From the NCBI RefSeq assembly GCF_016086655.4, contig NC_052139.2, forward strand, positions 23,750,002 to 23,814,001: a stretch of DNA of 64,000 nucleotides. The letters run 5' to 3'. The notes below the pieces were generated by a model. The model did no database searches and had not been told where the DNA came from. It saw nothing but the letters and a program-made list of their open reading frames with translations. The translations under genes and the position numbers were made by a program. This DNA comes from Lepeophtheirus salmonis (taxonomy: Eukaryota > Arthropoda > Copepoda > Siphonostomatoida > Caligidae). This document shows, piece after piece, positions 44,986-58,070 of this stretch. The first letter of the stretch is position 1, and the number at the start of each line of letters is the position of its first letter.

Positions 44986-46089
44986 TTACCATGTTAATTT
45001 CCTATTTTCTTTTTATACCATACCGGTGAGTCAATTTTTTTTTACAACTCTATGTATGATTTTTTTGTGTATCAATACACATACAACACATAATTAAAAT
45101 CATAGAACCTTTAATAAAAAAATAGAAGAAAGGGATGTATCATATTTTAGAAATTATACATTTATGCCAATGGTATTTACTATATAATTGTTAGGAATAG
45201 CTCACAGCTTAACGTGGGCTAATTATAATTCAACCAATCAATGCAACATTTAAAACACTGATAATTATTGAAAAAAAAAAAGTAGAAACATTTACTGCTG
45301 ACAACAAAATACTGTGTAATATATGTATTGCTTTGATGATGACACGCTGAGAGAGATAAGAAAATTGTCAAGATCCTTGCAAACGTAAATTCAAAAAAAA
45401 AAAGAATAAATAGATCACATGCTGGGGTGATTCGAAACTTTTTCACGATCCCAATAAATGCCAATATTCCAGTTTTTGTTAACTAATTTTAAAACTTGCC
45501 CCGGGAGATGCAATTTAAGAGTTTAAACTGTTGATCTTTTTTTTATTTCACAACTATGGAGTAGAGGTGGATCGGGCTAGGAAATATCGGGCTTCTGACT
45601 AAAAGGGCTACCTACAGGCTTTCTAATATGAACCAAAATATTAGAATCTATGTAATAAATGTATTCCAATATAAATTGAGAGCTGAATATCAGAGGTATC
45701 CACAAAAGGAGGGATCCGACCCCAAATGAACGAATTTTTGTGTTTTTACTATAAAAAAATGGACTTGATCAAAAAATTTATGAGAAAAAAAAGTAGTGTA
45801 AATAATTTATTTTTGTAAAAAAAATAATTTTTGATATGCTTTCAAAAAACCCAAACTAATATTTAAAACATCAGCATGAAATGATTAATTCATGAAATCA
45901 AATACTACAGAATCAATTTGATAAAAAGGCGTTAATTTTGAAGCTTTATATCTTCATAAACTTATTTCAATGTGTTTATGACTTCTGGATCTTACTGAAA
46001 CACCTATTTTCCCAATTTATAATATTAATTGTTTGAAAATACATTTTAGATGTTTAATGAATACCGAAAATAAATAAATCATAACAATA

Positions 46090-46410
46090 CGATACAGTGG
46101 GGAATTGGCTTTCTGGGGGACGGATGTTGCTGGTATTGACAATTATTACCTAGGATATCCTATTACCAACAGGATGAAGCACCAGCACATATTTAAAAGT
46201 GACCGGTCCTTTCTCCAGAAGGACATGGCTTTTTTGGACAAGACAATGTGGCGGCCACCATACTCACCAGACGTGAGCCCGTTTTACTTTGGTTTCTGGG
46301 TGCATGTGGAGAACAAGGCCTGTGGCAAGTGCAACACCAATACGGTAGCCTTGAAAGCTGTTGTCAATGAGATTCGGGAGAATATGGACAAAGAATTTAT
46401 CAAGAATTAA
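46090..46410 (+). pseudogene. Mariner transposase C-terminal fragment
   Basis: The frame reads FLQKDMAFLDKTMWRPPYSP, DVSPFYFGFWVHVENKACGK and KAVVNEIRENMDKEFIKN. The block PPYSPDVSPfyF matches the third catalytic motif, but the catalytic Asp position (SPLD in relatives) is changed. It is a different lineage from the fragment at 43600. The upstream catalytic domain is absent. Confidence 0.65.
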
Positions 46411-47150
46411 TTCTCTACCTTTAGGCCTAGGTAGGATGCAATAATTTCGACTTTATAGAGTGCATATTGAACAGTAATAAACCTATGCTATATGTAAAAA
46501 AGTAACAAAATAAAAAACTCTGCACTTAGATTTATGTAGTACATCATTCTTGATTATGTTCGGGGTTCCGAATCGTGAAATAGTTTCGATACAATCGGTA
46601 ACTAAATCAACGAATGTAACCTTCCCTACATGAGATCAAATTATATAATTGAAAAAAATGAAAAAGTATCTTTTTTTCTCTACAAACATGAACCATTTTT
46701 GTATTTTGTAAAAGTATAAATATAAAAGAAGGTTTCTTCGAATATAAACAAAGGCTTTTCTGAATAAAAAAATAAAGATATTGTTGTTATTTAGGAAATC
46801 AAGTTGATTAATAATAACTTACACTTTATTGATCTCCCTAGGTGTACAGAGATACATGTTTTTCACATAAAATTTAATTAATTCTATTGGAATTGTATAT
46901 GTACATGATTGTATCGTCTCATATCAATAACTAAATAATGTATACAGTTAAATAAAACAACTTTGTGAAGATCCCTATTGCAAAAATAGCCCTTGGTAAT
47001 ATTAATTAAAATTTACTTTATTATTCTAGTGGAAACGAATGTACCGGTGTGAGCTAGTATGATTGTTTGTTTATAAATGTACTCCTCCTAAATTGCTTAT
47101 CAATCTATATATTAAATACAAATGTCTTTGTGTGGGTGTGTGTCTGGGAA

Positions 47151-50100
47151 TCACAGCGATGAGGGTTTTACATTTAAGAATTGTAAAGTCCAGAGCCCTT
47201 GTACCTCAGAAGTTATACCCGTTGAATTTCCAAAAAGAACAAGACCTTTAACATATTTTTCTTCCCCATCCGTCAGCCCTTTTAGATTTATGGATACAAA
47301 ATATTTAAGGATATAGATGGCAGGGCAGTTCACAAACGCATGAAGTGTGTTATTATAAAGTTATACACAGTCCTTGCAGGGCCTAGTATATTTAATACAA
47401 TCTGTGGAGATTTTTAAGTGAATGGTAAACTTTTTATCATCATTTATTCCCCTCAGAGAAGACACTATTTTTCTTTTCCAACCCATAGAGAGCCCAAACG
47501 CTTACTATGCAGCTCCCAGAGTCCATTCAAAGCTGCATCAAAATTTAGGGGGACCATCTTGACGTGCCACGGGTATGGCATTGAATAATATTTTGAAGAA
47601 TTAACAAGTGGAAATCTTCTTCTACCATCGTTGAGCAATTTTTCCGATTTTAAATTATGAACTGTTAAAATATCTTGTGTGACACGTGTTCTTCTAAAAT
47701 TGAGGGGCCCTTTAAATTTCTATAAAAAAAAACCTTTTTATTTATATTTTGCCGAATAATATCAATGGTTGAGTGATTTCTAAGTGCAGGGTTGAGCATC
47801 CAAACTATTCTCTGAGTTGAGCCCCAAACTGAAGACATCAAAGATGTAATTTTGTTCGTCAGATTAGTCCCTATCATAAGCCAAATGTACAGTTCTCGGT
47901 TCTTTATACTTATTCTCCATTCTACTGCTGGATTTCTTGAAATATCCATGAAAATTTTGGAGTAAATTATGAAATAGTTGGGCTACTCTACCACCTACAT
48001 TGGATTTAAGTTTTTTCAAGGCTTCGATATAATTCTTATAAAACAAGCCATTTGTCTTCTTCTAGAATAGCTTTTTCAGCTAGTTGCGGACTTGCTGTAT
48101 CCTTATATAAAATTAAAAGTGTACCAAATTTTTATAAAAGTCAACTATTTTGTGAAGGTTGAATCTTTTCCAAAAATAAATTCTTTTGTTAACTGAGGTC
48201 CGAATTTCGTTCCAGTTATCTTCATGAAAACCACTGCTATTCCATTTTATCCCCAAAATTTCCACCATTCTTCTAACTTTATAGCTTCCGACTTTAAGAT
48301 CCTCTTCAGGCTTCCAGGAGCCCAAAGGTAAAATAGAGGTCTTATTTTTATCCACATCCAATCTTGTTTTTTCTTGAAACTCCAAAAATAATTCATTAAG
48401 ACTTTTATTCTGGCAATTATCGGAGACTCAGAATTCGCCTCTACGGTTAAAGTTCCATCATCTGCATACAAATCAGTAATATGCTGAGATCCCTCAAAGC
48501 TAATCCCAAAGCCTCTGTACTTCTTTGTAATACCTAAAACGAGTTCTTCTATTGCAGTTATGAAAATAAGTGGAGCCGAGGGTCATTTCTGATGACAGCT
48601 CTTGTCTAAGATGATTTGTTGGTTTTTTTTGTCAATTCAATGAGATCGTTGAAGTGCCGTTATATGGCATATATACGGAGTTAAAAAACGTTTCGGAAGA
48701 AACTTTTTACAGATCTAAGAATTTGTTTATGTGAAATAGAAATTGCAGAAGTATATTGCTCTTATTGCTTTAAATTTCTTCCTACTTTCCACTGTGTCAA
48801 TTGAAGCTTGAATATTGGGTGAAACATTGGAAATTTTCCTATTTTTTAAAAATCCTTGTTTTTCAATCGCATTTTTTTTGTTGAGAATTGGTTGCATCTA
48901 TTTAGCCAATACTCCAGAGATAAATCGATATGATTCATTGGAAACAGTAATTGGTCTCCAATGGCTAAAGTTTGTTCCATCTCCTTTTTTCAGAATCAAT
49001 GCAATTCTTCCTTTTGTCTGTGATTTGGTAGTCCACAGAACGTCCAATTTTTTTACGACTTCATCGCTAAAATTCTAATAGACTTTACATCAGACTCCAC
49101 CTGGACCACAAGCTTTATCATCCTTATAATAATTTTTTATAAAGTTGGGTATAATATCTTTGGAGAAGATATATTTCCCTTGAACAGTAGAAATTCCTCT
49201 CTTTTCGGAAAGTGGCCTCTTTTTGTGCTAACAATGTTTTGGAGATGGGAATGAAAGTAGTCTAACACATCTACCGATTTACTTATTACTTTTCCTTCAT
49301 AAATAATTTTTTTTACACCGGGGCAAAAATCTGTCTTTCTTAAAAAGTGTCTTAAGCCTACTCAAGAAGACCCTTCTAACTCAACTTTTGTTTTCTTTTT
49401 GTCCTCAGCAATTTCTGTTGCTCTAAAAAAATGAAGAGAACCTGCAAAATACGTGCCTGCAAAAATTTATCAATTGTTGAGAACATTATCCACTTGACTG
49501 GCGTATGACATTGTTTCCGTCCTTTTTTCCAAAAGAAACTGTAAAGTCGTGTATGTATTATCTTCATGAGTCTTTGAGTCGCTTGGTTGGATGAAAAAGG
49601 TGTGATAAAAAATAAAATTATAAGGTCTATGTAATTCCAATCAAATCAATTTATGATCAGAGGAAGGTTCAGGTTCATAATATGTTTTTTTTACCATATG
49701 AGTCAATAAAGGAGAAATCAAAGCCAAATCAATTCTGGAAGGCTGATTCCCTCTCCTCCAAGAAATACTTTTTTCTGTACTGAATTTTTTTGTCAAGTCA
49801 ACAAGGTTGAACTTAAGAATTGTATTTTGTAGAGCAGTAAGGTTTGGATAGTGTGAATCAAATTTATGGAAATCCACATTTAAATCCCTAATTAGCAGGA
49901 ATGGAGTTGAATTCCTTATTTGGTTATTAAAAATTGCTGGAAAAAAGGAAAATCACCTTTCATTCGGCCCATAGGCATTTATTAGACATGACACATTTTT
50001 GATTTTCTTTAAAATAAGAGTCAAGACTCCTCTATTAGATCCATTTCCTCAGTGAAATATTTTAGGTAAGCAAATGGGACAGTTATTATAGTAAGAAGAA

Positions 50101-50308
50101 GATATTTCTGAATTAATATCCTGAAGACAAACGATGTCAAGATCTATTGACATCAAGTGATTCATTGCTGCATGTCTATATCTTTACCCACTCTTGTATT
50201 TTAAGAAATTATTCTATTGATGACCCTATTCAATTTTTGTTCCTTGGAAATTTTATTCGGAAAGAAGTCCACAATTAAGGTCTGTACTTTTTTGTTTGAA
50301 TGCTTCAT
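47151..50308 (-). pseudogene. LINE ORF2: endonuclease and reverse transcriptase
   Basis: An ATG at 50308 opens MKHSNKKVQTLIVDFFPNK. The endonuclease domain (about 50200-49640) retains LDIVCLQDINSEI, LLIRDLNVD, PSRIDLALIS and SSDHKLI, corresponding to the QE, GDFN, RID and SDH motifs of APE-type enzymes, some altered. The RT domain (about 49080-48250) has LILKKGDGTNFSHWRPITVS, KQGFLKNRKISNV and the catalytic YADD box (48468-48457). The 3' part has YTRPCKDC...HAFVNCP, a LINE C-terminal Cys/His pattern. Multiple stops and frameshifts make it non-functional. The active LINE protein nicks DNA and primes reverse transcription at the target. Confidence 0.78.
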
Positions 50309-50654
50309 TTTATAATAATGTAAAAAATAAATAAAAGGATAACCGGAGGGGTCCACCAAATATCATGAAGCACCAGACTCATAGCTCTTTGACTGTTTTT
50401 TCTCTCATACAGGGGAAATATCTGTATCTGGTTTACTTCTTTTTCCCCAAGAGAAAGTACTAGTTCGACTTTCCAAAATTGTATGGACGTCCAAATGAGG
50501 CTTGGATTGTTGTTTTTTTTGGCTTTTTACTTTCTCCATCATTCGTCTTATCATTTTCTAAAGGAGAACATTCGTTTCCTTTATCCGAATAATCGATATG
50601 CACTTGTTCTACATCATCATTTGTCAGATCATTGTTTACTCTAGAAGACTTCTC

Positions 50655-51642
50655 TTAATCTTTTTCTTCTACAGTTGGGGTCTCACTAACCTCTTTAATT
50701 TGATTTTCGATTAGAAGATCTTTATCAATTCTGGAAGACTTTTCTTCATTTTTGTCTTCCACCAATAGGGCCTCCTTATTCTCTTCAATTTGTATTTCTG
50801 ATGGAAGACGTTCTTGCATGGACTTTTTGAGAGCCCTTTCATATTCAAAAGCTCTAAGTCGTTTTTCCAGGCAATAATGCTTCATTTGCCCAAAATAAAA
50901 GCATCTTTGACATTGAAGTTTCACTCCAGAAAACTTCAGCTTAATTTATTTTTTGTACTGGTAAAATTTGAGGTATAGAGGAAGGATAATCTACAATTTT
51001 CACGATGTAGTCGCTGTCTCACCATATCTCCCTTTAACTTTTATGTTTTCCCTCCGCTTTGTCATCAATTGTTTTTTTTGTTTTTTTTTTATAGTGATTT
51101 ATAATTTCCCCAAATTGTTTCATTCATTTTTCTACATTTGCCTCATTTACTCTTTTGAAAGTATTGATTTGCGTCAAAACCAATGTCTTCTTTTTATTAA
51201 TATTAACATTGTCAATTCCTATTATTTTAAAAGTGACATCCTCGATTGAATCTTCCATATTTTTTATTTTCATCACATTGTGTTTTTTTAAGTCATCAAT
51301 TCGACCCTAACATCTATAGGGAATCTAGTAAAAAAACGAATTGACCCAGACTAAATCTAGGGCTAGCTCCTGCAATTTCATGCTCATTAAAACCATATTT
51401 CATTGCTATATTGTTTATATCAATGTGTTTAACATTATCTCCTCTAAGCATAAACCTTCTGTATTTTCCATTGTGAGCACAAAAGTCTCCCGTTTAAAGT
51501 TATTATCTAAGTTCACACGAACTGTTGCATCACTATGAATGCTTTTATTTTCTTTCAAGATATTTGAATAACCTCTTCCATCAATCCTCGATGATTTCCT
51601 GATATTATAGTCGGGAAGTTTATTGGGAGGTTTAATAGGCAT
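50655..51642 (-). pseudogene. LINE ORF1 (gag-like) with zinc knuckle
   Basis: It starts MPIKPPNKLPDYNIRKSSRI at 51642 and the first frame stays open to 51415. The C-terminal part (50924-50655) begins MKLQCQRCFYFGQMKHYC. This is the C-x2-C-x4-H-x4-C knuckle spacing with Gln in place of His. A Glu/Lys-rich tail follows (IEENKEALLVEDKNEEKS). The middle is frameshifted. The role in relatives is RNA binding in the retrotransposon particle. Confidence 0.65.
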
Positions 51643-51900
51643 ATTTTTTTAACAAGCTCCGACTATTTCTTTATAATTCAATAAAGAAAGTTATATAATA
51701 TGTATATATGAAAATAAAATATAAAAAACCTCCTAAAGAGAAGAAGAACAACCAAAAACAATGACCTACTCTACCCTAGGAATCTCAGGAGACAATTTTC
51801 GACTCTCAGAAAATGACCTCCAATTTACTAAATTCCAAAAATAACGACGAAAAAGGGAGTTCTAGCACTTAAAGCACTTTTTACAAATATAAACAGGCCA

Positions 51901-53530
51901 AAATATGCCTTGAACTCCCCTGTAATTTTCTATACTACTATCCTTTCATCAAGGAAGTGAGGTTGACTTTAAGAGACTTCTTGTAGATTCTTTTTTATAT
52001 CATAGATATGTATATATTATTTACATCTTATGTTTTCTCTTTTCAATCTTAATATTCTTACTCTATATAAATTGCTTTTACGAACAATAATATTTTATTT
52101 GTACCCACTATAAGTCGACCTTTATAGGCCTTTACTATCGCCACGGGTCGAAACAAATAAATAAAACAATAATGAAAAGTAGAGGATAGTGCAATTACAT
52201 TTTTGAATAAACTGCGGAATGATCTTTTTTTTCAATTCACATCATGTCTTTTGACAACAAAAATAGGCAACTTCAACAAATAATAGACACATTATTTTAT
52301 TATGAGGATAACTATTTAACTAATATAAAGTTTAGAATAAAATATAAGAATTGACTAACTTAAAATAAAAAATAATTGTCTAAAATGACTCTTCTACGTA
52401 GTTATTTGATATACAAATTTGACATAATGTAGTGTTATAAACGAATTTATGCTTTATTCAACTATATCTACAATCAATCATGATTTAATAATAATAATAC
52501 AAACAAACATAATTCATATAAATATGTACAACCCTTATTTCATATCTAGCACAACTTCAATATTTATCACATATATTTTAACCATTAATAAGTTTCAAGG
52601 GTTGGAAAGAGTTCGTGAACTGCCAAATACAAACAAATTTATATGAAGTTGATTGACGCTGAGATAATTTCATTAAGTGCCCACTTGATAATGACTAAAC
52701 TGAAGGAAATGTTTCATTTGTACCCAAATAAATTAACAAATTATTGTTTAATTTCCCTTTTGATTCTATTGTTTAGATTCAGAAAATTGAATCCAAAATA
52801 ATAAAGTCTTCGATTTATTATCATTTTCAAAGGACGAATTGAACATAAAATAAATGTAGAATTATTATTGAAAGTAAATATTTATCCTTTATACGGGTAT
52901 AATTGAATAAAATATATATTTATTTTTTGAAACAATCTTTGTTTGATTGAAAATAAATATTTGCATTATCAAAAACTTGTCGTGAAAGTAAAATGGTATA
53001 TTTTTATCAATTAGATTTGAAATCGTGCTTTTGTAGAATTAGTTTATTCCATTTTGATATGTTCATCTAGTAGCTTTCTTTTTTAGGGGCAAATATAAAT
53101 CACAATTTCTATTTGAAATGGAACTGAGAAGAATTGTTTGAATAATAACATGCAGTTATAGTAAAATATAGTAAAAAAACCGTTTATTTAGATTAATAAA
53201 CATAAATAAATTCGATCACGTTTCTGATTTGCTTAATTGAATTATTTATCAAACATATCAGTTAACTAATAGTATTTATTTATTGGCAAGTCAAATTTAT
53301 TCTCTAAATTAAGTCATGTCTGATTAATATAATTCCAATTTTTGATAACTTGTTCAAGATATTTTATTAAAAGGAGAATGGGACTATTTAGTTTGTTTAT
53401 AGGTTTTTTCAGATTTAAAAAAAAAATACATATACGAGAGAGGTTTAAAAAACTTCTGAAATAAACGTGAAGATGGCAGCACTTAAAATAAAGGCTTATC
53501 ATATCTATCTAGCATCCGTTGAAAGTTACT
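51901..53530. other. AT-rich intergenic stretch
   Basis: No gene, element end or structured repeat was recognised. The open frames present are rich in Ile, Asn and Tyr, as expected from base composition alone. Confidence 0.4.
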
Positions 53531-53900
53531 CACCAAAGTTTCATTCATTTTGGTCGCCAAGTTGTTATGTAACAGTTTGTATGAGTGAGTAGTTGTGAGT
53601 GCTGTTATTGAAATGGACAAAATCGAATATTGAACTACCATTATATATTTGTCTTCTAAAATCTTACCTCAATATAGATTCTAACAATAGCAGTCATATA
53701 AATACTTGCTGTGTTAAAATTTGACGTGTCTAAGTCAAAACAACTCGGAGATCTTGGACCAAAAATAAAAAGTATCTCGTGAACAATTATTTTGCAGAAA
53801 GAAAACGACGAATACTATTTGAACAGATTAGAGGTATGGGAGCATCTCTGGGAGAAGTGTGTAGAGTTACAAAGAGACTATGTCAAAAAAAAAAAAAAAA
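53530..53900 (+). pseudogene. Possible mariner N-terminal relic
   Basis: At about 53612, ATGGACAAAATCGAATA gives MDKIEY followed by a stop and TTIIYLS. This resembles the MEKIEYRxxIKYL start of an arthropod mariner-type (mos1 HTH) transposase. The preceding leader and the downstream open stretch NDEYYLNRLEVWEHLWEKCV could belong to it. The match is short, so this is tentative. A 21-base poly(A) run ends the region. Confidence 0.3.
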
Positions 53901-53959
53901 AAAAAATATCAGACAAAATGTTTTGTATCTTTTTTAGGTCAGACCACCCTTGAATGTAT

Positions 53960-54150
53960 TTATGTAATGTTCCTTTAATTGGTTAGATAGGTTAAACTGA
54001 TTAAATATACATTACAGTATTATAAGTATTCCATCTAATTTAGGATTGGTATTTGAAGTCTGAATACTTTGAGTATATTTCCAAGTCTCTAGGTACGACT
54101 GATTATTGAACCTACGCACATTGAATTCGAGATAATAATTTATCAAGGGC
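53960..54150 (+). repeat. TTAGATGGAGT dispersed repeat, copy 2
   Basis: It carries GTTCCTTTAATTGGTTAGAT, TATTCCATCTAATTTAGGAT, CTCTAGGTACGACTG and CACATTGAATTCGAGATAAT in the same order as 16745-16935. It is diverged and non-coding. Confidence 0.5.
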
Positions 54151-54980
54151 AATTGCACATTTTGTTCAAAAAATATTTTTATTATTTCTGTATCTTATTT
54201 GAATTTAAATAAATGTCTTGTAATCCAAAAAAAAGAAAAATAATAATAATCCAAAAAGGTTTTTCTCTTAGAAATTCTTATAAATATCTCATTTTTTATC
54301 ACATTGACAAAACCAATGTTCGTCTTAAAGTGAAATTATATAGTTTCAGAATAAAGACAGAACACATTAAAACATTATATTTCAAAATTTATTTAAAATT
54401 TGTTGTTATAAAAACTATTTTGAATTATTAATTATTAGTCTATCAATGCTTATTTTATGAAATACATGTAAACGTTGCTTTGTAAATGCCGCAAAAACAT
54501 AAATTTTGAGTTATTCATTTATTCATTCCATTTGATATCAAATTTTTTCAGATCCTAGATTTTACAAATGATTAAAAGTACCCATATTCCTGAATTCATT
54601 TTTTTTTGTCACCATCGGCTTGCCTTGTTTGTACCTTGTTTTTTATACATTGTTGGATAATTTTTTACTTGTTTAAAACTACTTACTCGTAAAGTACAAA
54701 ATAATTTGAATACAAAATATTTGAGGTTTTATTTACGGATTTATCAATTGATTCCGGTTTAGTAATGTTAGTAAGATTACCTTTTAGAAAAAAGGTATTA
54801 TGGAATACAAACTTGACAAGCCTTGGTAAAGAATAAATCTTATCTTGGATTTTTACCTAATGTAATGACCAGGGAGGCAGCACACATGTACTCTTTTTAC
54901 AAGTACATCAATCAGTCATAACTAGAGTTGATATTTTTGCAATGAAAAAACTATTTTTATAAATAAAGGCGTTTTCATTA

Positions 54981-56244
54981 ACAGCGCTCACATTTTTTTT
55001 TAAATAAAACGAAAACGGTTTGAGATATCGACAATTTCTTTATTTGCCGTTAAAATACATTCAAGTTAATTTATGAATGAAATTCGATGTTGTTTGAATG
55101 ACCACCACGTGCACGTTTTACGAAGTCCAATTGTTGAACCCAATTTTCGACTACTTTTCCACATAAATTGGCTGAAACTGTAGCAATTTCGCGTTGAATA
55201 TTTGTTCTGGGCTCTTCTAACGTCGACAAATTATTGGTGTAGAACAGGGCTCTCATGTGACCCAAAGAAAATAGCGTAGATGCGTTAAATCGCACGAGCG
55301 AGGCGGCCAATTGACTGGTCCATTTCTGGAGATAAGACGCTCACCAAACTTACTCTTCAATAAATCGATTGTAACATTTACTGTCTGTGAAGTGCCACCG
55401 TCTTGTTGAAACCACATATCGTCCATGTCCATAGCTTCCAATTCAAGCCAAAAAGAATTGGTTATCATGGCACGGTAACGATTTCAATTCACAGTAATGT
55501 GGCGATTGTCGTCGTCGACGAAAAAGTACGGCCCAATGACACCGCCAGCATACAATCCACACCAAACAGTATTTTTTTGGGGGATGTAATGGTGCCTCAT
55601 GAATCACGTGTGGTTTTTTTCCGGCCCAATAGTGCATATTTTGTTTGTTAACAAAACCATTGAGCCAAAAATGTGCCTCATCGCTGAAAATGACTTTACG
55701 CTGAAAATCAGGATCATTTTCGAATTTTCCTGCAGCCCATTTTACGAATTCCAGACGTTTGAAGTAGTCAAGCGGCATCAGTTCTTGTGTCAACTTCATC
55801 TTATACGGGTGTAAGCCAAGATCTTTTCACAAAATTCGCCACAGCGATGTCACAGAGATCCTCAACGATTGAGAATGGCGCGTAGGATACAAATTTGGGT
55901 CATCTTGAATTGATGCACTTGCGTTAACAATATTTTTTACACTTCGTGCATTTCTTTGTCTCACTGGCACAGGAACATTATGTAGCGTGTATGTGGAATC
56001 AAATTTTTTTACTAAACATTATATTGCAGGTCGATTACGTTGACCATAAATTGGCGTTAACGCTCTTAAAGTTTGGATCAAAGACGCACCACTATTGTAA
56101 TAAATTTTAATAATTTGCAAGCGTTTCTCGAGTGTGTATTGTTCCATGATGAAACTACAATTATTTTTAAGCACAGCTGTCAAAGAAACAATAACAAATA
56201 TGACGTCGTATTCGAAACCTATCAACGTAAAATGTGAGCGTCTG
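54981..56244 (-). mobile_element. DD41D-type mariner element (rosa-like), mutated
   Basis: TA dinucleotides flank both ends (54979-54980 and 56245-56246). The termini share GCTCACATTTT in inverted orientation (ACAGCGCTCACATTTTT and, complemented at the right, CAGACGCTCACATTTTAC). The transposase on the minus strand starts MEQYTLEKRLQIIKIYYNSG at about 56145. The core has KVIFSDEAHFWLNGFVNKQN (first Asp), MDDMWFQQDGGTSQTVN (second Asp) and WPPRSCDLTHLRYFLW (third block). Counting from the second Asp puts 41 residues before the third catalytic position, the DD41D spacing. That position is Arg instead of Asp. The frame is broken at about 55440, 55270 and 55800-56020. It is a dead copy of near full length (1264 bp). 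Confidence 0.8.
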
Positions 56245-56439
56245 TATTGAAAAACCCTTTACATACAAAAGTAAAAACGGTTGACCTGTGTGCTCTTTTT
56301 TCTTTTTTGTTCATTATTTAATAAGTCATCGTGAAATTAACTTCTGCCTCTGAAGTTAGCATTCTCACCTATATTTGGTTTCAATTTATTAAATAAAGTT
56401 TAATAAAACAAATATATATTAATTTAAATATAATTATAA

Positions 56440-56620
56440 TATTTTGTCTTCACTAATACTATTTTACATGTATAAAATTCTCTTTTTGATAGTAGTAATT
56501 CAATCCCCCTGAAAAAAACCAACAACCATTTAATATGAAGATGATGTTAACAAGGGTCTCAGTTGAGGCTTATCATACGTCTTACTCCCGCCTTCTCCTC
56601 TTTTTTTTTCTAACAAAAAT
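56440..56620 (+). repeat. Dispersed repeat family R-GTTAAC, copy c
   Basis: It shares CACTAATACTATTTTACATG, AGTAATTCAATCCCCC and AGATGATGTTAACAAGGGTC with copies at 6215 and 12625, and the last word plus the CTCCCGCCTTCTCCTC tail with the antisense copy at 14530. Confidence 0.5.
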
Positions 56621-58070
56621 GGCAATTGTAGTCATAAATCATAAAGATGGATTCATTCATTTAATTTTGAGCCCTCTGTATATTCAGGATCCCCTATCTA
56701 CAAAAATATAATTTTCCCCACCTTTAGCTCCTTATTCTGATTGTGTCATATAAAATATCAGAGTAAATATCAAAATTTATAAATAAATTCTCCGATTCCG
56801 ATATAATGTCTGTAATAAATATTTTGCCCGATGTATTGATTTTCCATTTCGATCCGAAATATATCACTATCTATAACACATTCTATTTTTTTTTTTTTTT
56901 TGGCTAGTATCATATACCAAATAATGACTTTCGATGCGTTTTTCCTCATTGAGTGAAAGTGTTGGACCAATTTACAAAAAAATATAAAATAGTTTTTAAA
57001 GACAATTCATTTTGGTTATATTTAATAGAAGTAAGTTATTTTTTGTAAATTTGGTATGTACGACTATACCTGTCTAGATATAATCATGGCTTATAAATTT
57101 CTCAAAGATGTTTAATATGTATGTAAATTATGTGAAAAAAGTTTAAAAATACCCACCAATGATGGTAAGATTTCCATTCATGTACATTCGAGATTTCCCC
57201 CCCCCCTTATTTGTCATTTTATATGTATTACATAATATGTAGGTATTGTAACTATCACGTAACAGCAAATAACTTTTTATATATCACCTATTTCCTTATT
57301 TTTGTATGTAGAATACCATTTGAGTTACCATGGATAGAGTTTCAAATGTACATATGTGCTCGTAATAAAATAATTGAGAGTAATTTTGTTCGTAAGGAGT
57401 CAAATTGTACCTTTAGGCAGGTATATAAGGCTGAAACTCTTTTATTTTGATTAATTTTATTAAATTATTTTCTATCGTGAACAATGGGAGATGAAAAAGC
57501 AAAACGAAGAAGAATCTGAGACCTCGGTCAAGGAGAAAGGGAAATCTTAAGACTCTTCACAATGTGGATATTACCATCAACATCTTGACTATCCTCTGAG
57601 TCTAGTTGGAGTTGGACATGCCAATTTTAGTGTTAGTTTGAAAACTAAAATATATTCTGACACAACATTCTCAGTCTGCTGTCTACCTAAGGAAACATTG
57701 GCCTGAAATAAAAACGTTAGTGATTTTTGTGCATAGGAAATGTAACTTATTATTGTACTTTCACTCCTACAAAAAATCACATTTTAAATCACAGAATCTA
57801 TTTATTTTGAAAGAAACTAGTACTTAGGGTTAAATATTATCTTATATTTAAACGATTATACACGTAAATACATATGTCTACAGTACAATTATTTGTCGGA
57901 CTGTATATTTATAAAAATGCTCGTGTTTGAACTTTGAGGGACGTAGTGTGAACACTAATAAGTTTTATGGTACTATATCATCTTTTTGGGCAGAGCATCA
58001 AGTTAAATTTGTGCAACATAGAAGTTTGTATCATGTAATAAATGTTTAATCTATATATACATAGGTTGTA
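56621..58070. other. AT-rich intergenic stretch
   Basis: Poly(T) runs and a nine-C run near 57199 are present. No gene, element end or repeat partner was recognised. Frames such as 57211-57450 look compositional. Confidence 0.4.

Larger units (their letters stand above)
47151..51900 (-). mobile_element. APE-type LINE, nearly full length, decayed
   Basis: About 4.7 kb on the minus strand with 5' leader (51900-51643), ORF1 (51642-50655) and ORF2 (50308-47151). Endonuclease, YADD reverse transcriptase and a 3' Cys/His-type C-terminus are all readable but split by frameshifts and stops. The clade is not assigned. Two relatives lie in this window: a 3' fragment at 35340-36440 and a 5'-end fragment at 62932-63240. 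Neither poly(A) tail nor target duplication was recognised. Confidence 0.8.

Noticed and set aside
45417..45450. GGGGTGATTCGAAACTTTTTC as a mariner TIR end
   Set aside because: It resembles the TIR at 58072 only over a short stretch and no inverted partner was found nearby.
47095..47150. TG-rich phrase similar to one near 31885 as a shared element start
   Set aside because: The similarity is limited to low-complexity GTCTGT/GTGTGT words and could be chance.
48815..49078. Plus-strand ORF of 87 codons
   Set aside because: Antisense shadow of the LINE reverse transcriptase domain.
55403..55651. Plus-strand ORFs across 55403-55814
   Set aside because: They are antisense shadows of the DD41D mariner transposase, which has clear motifs on the minus strand.
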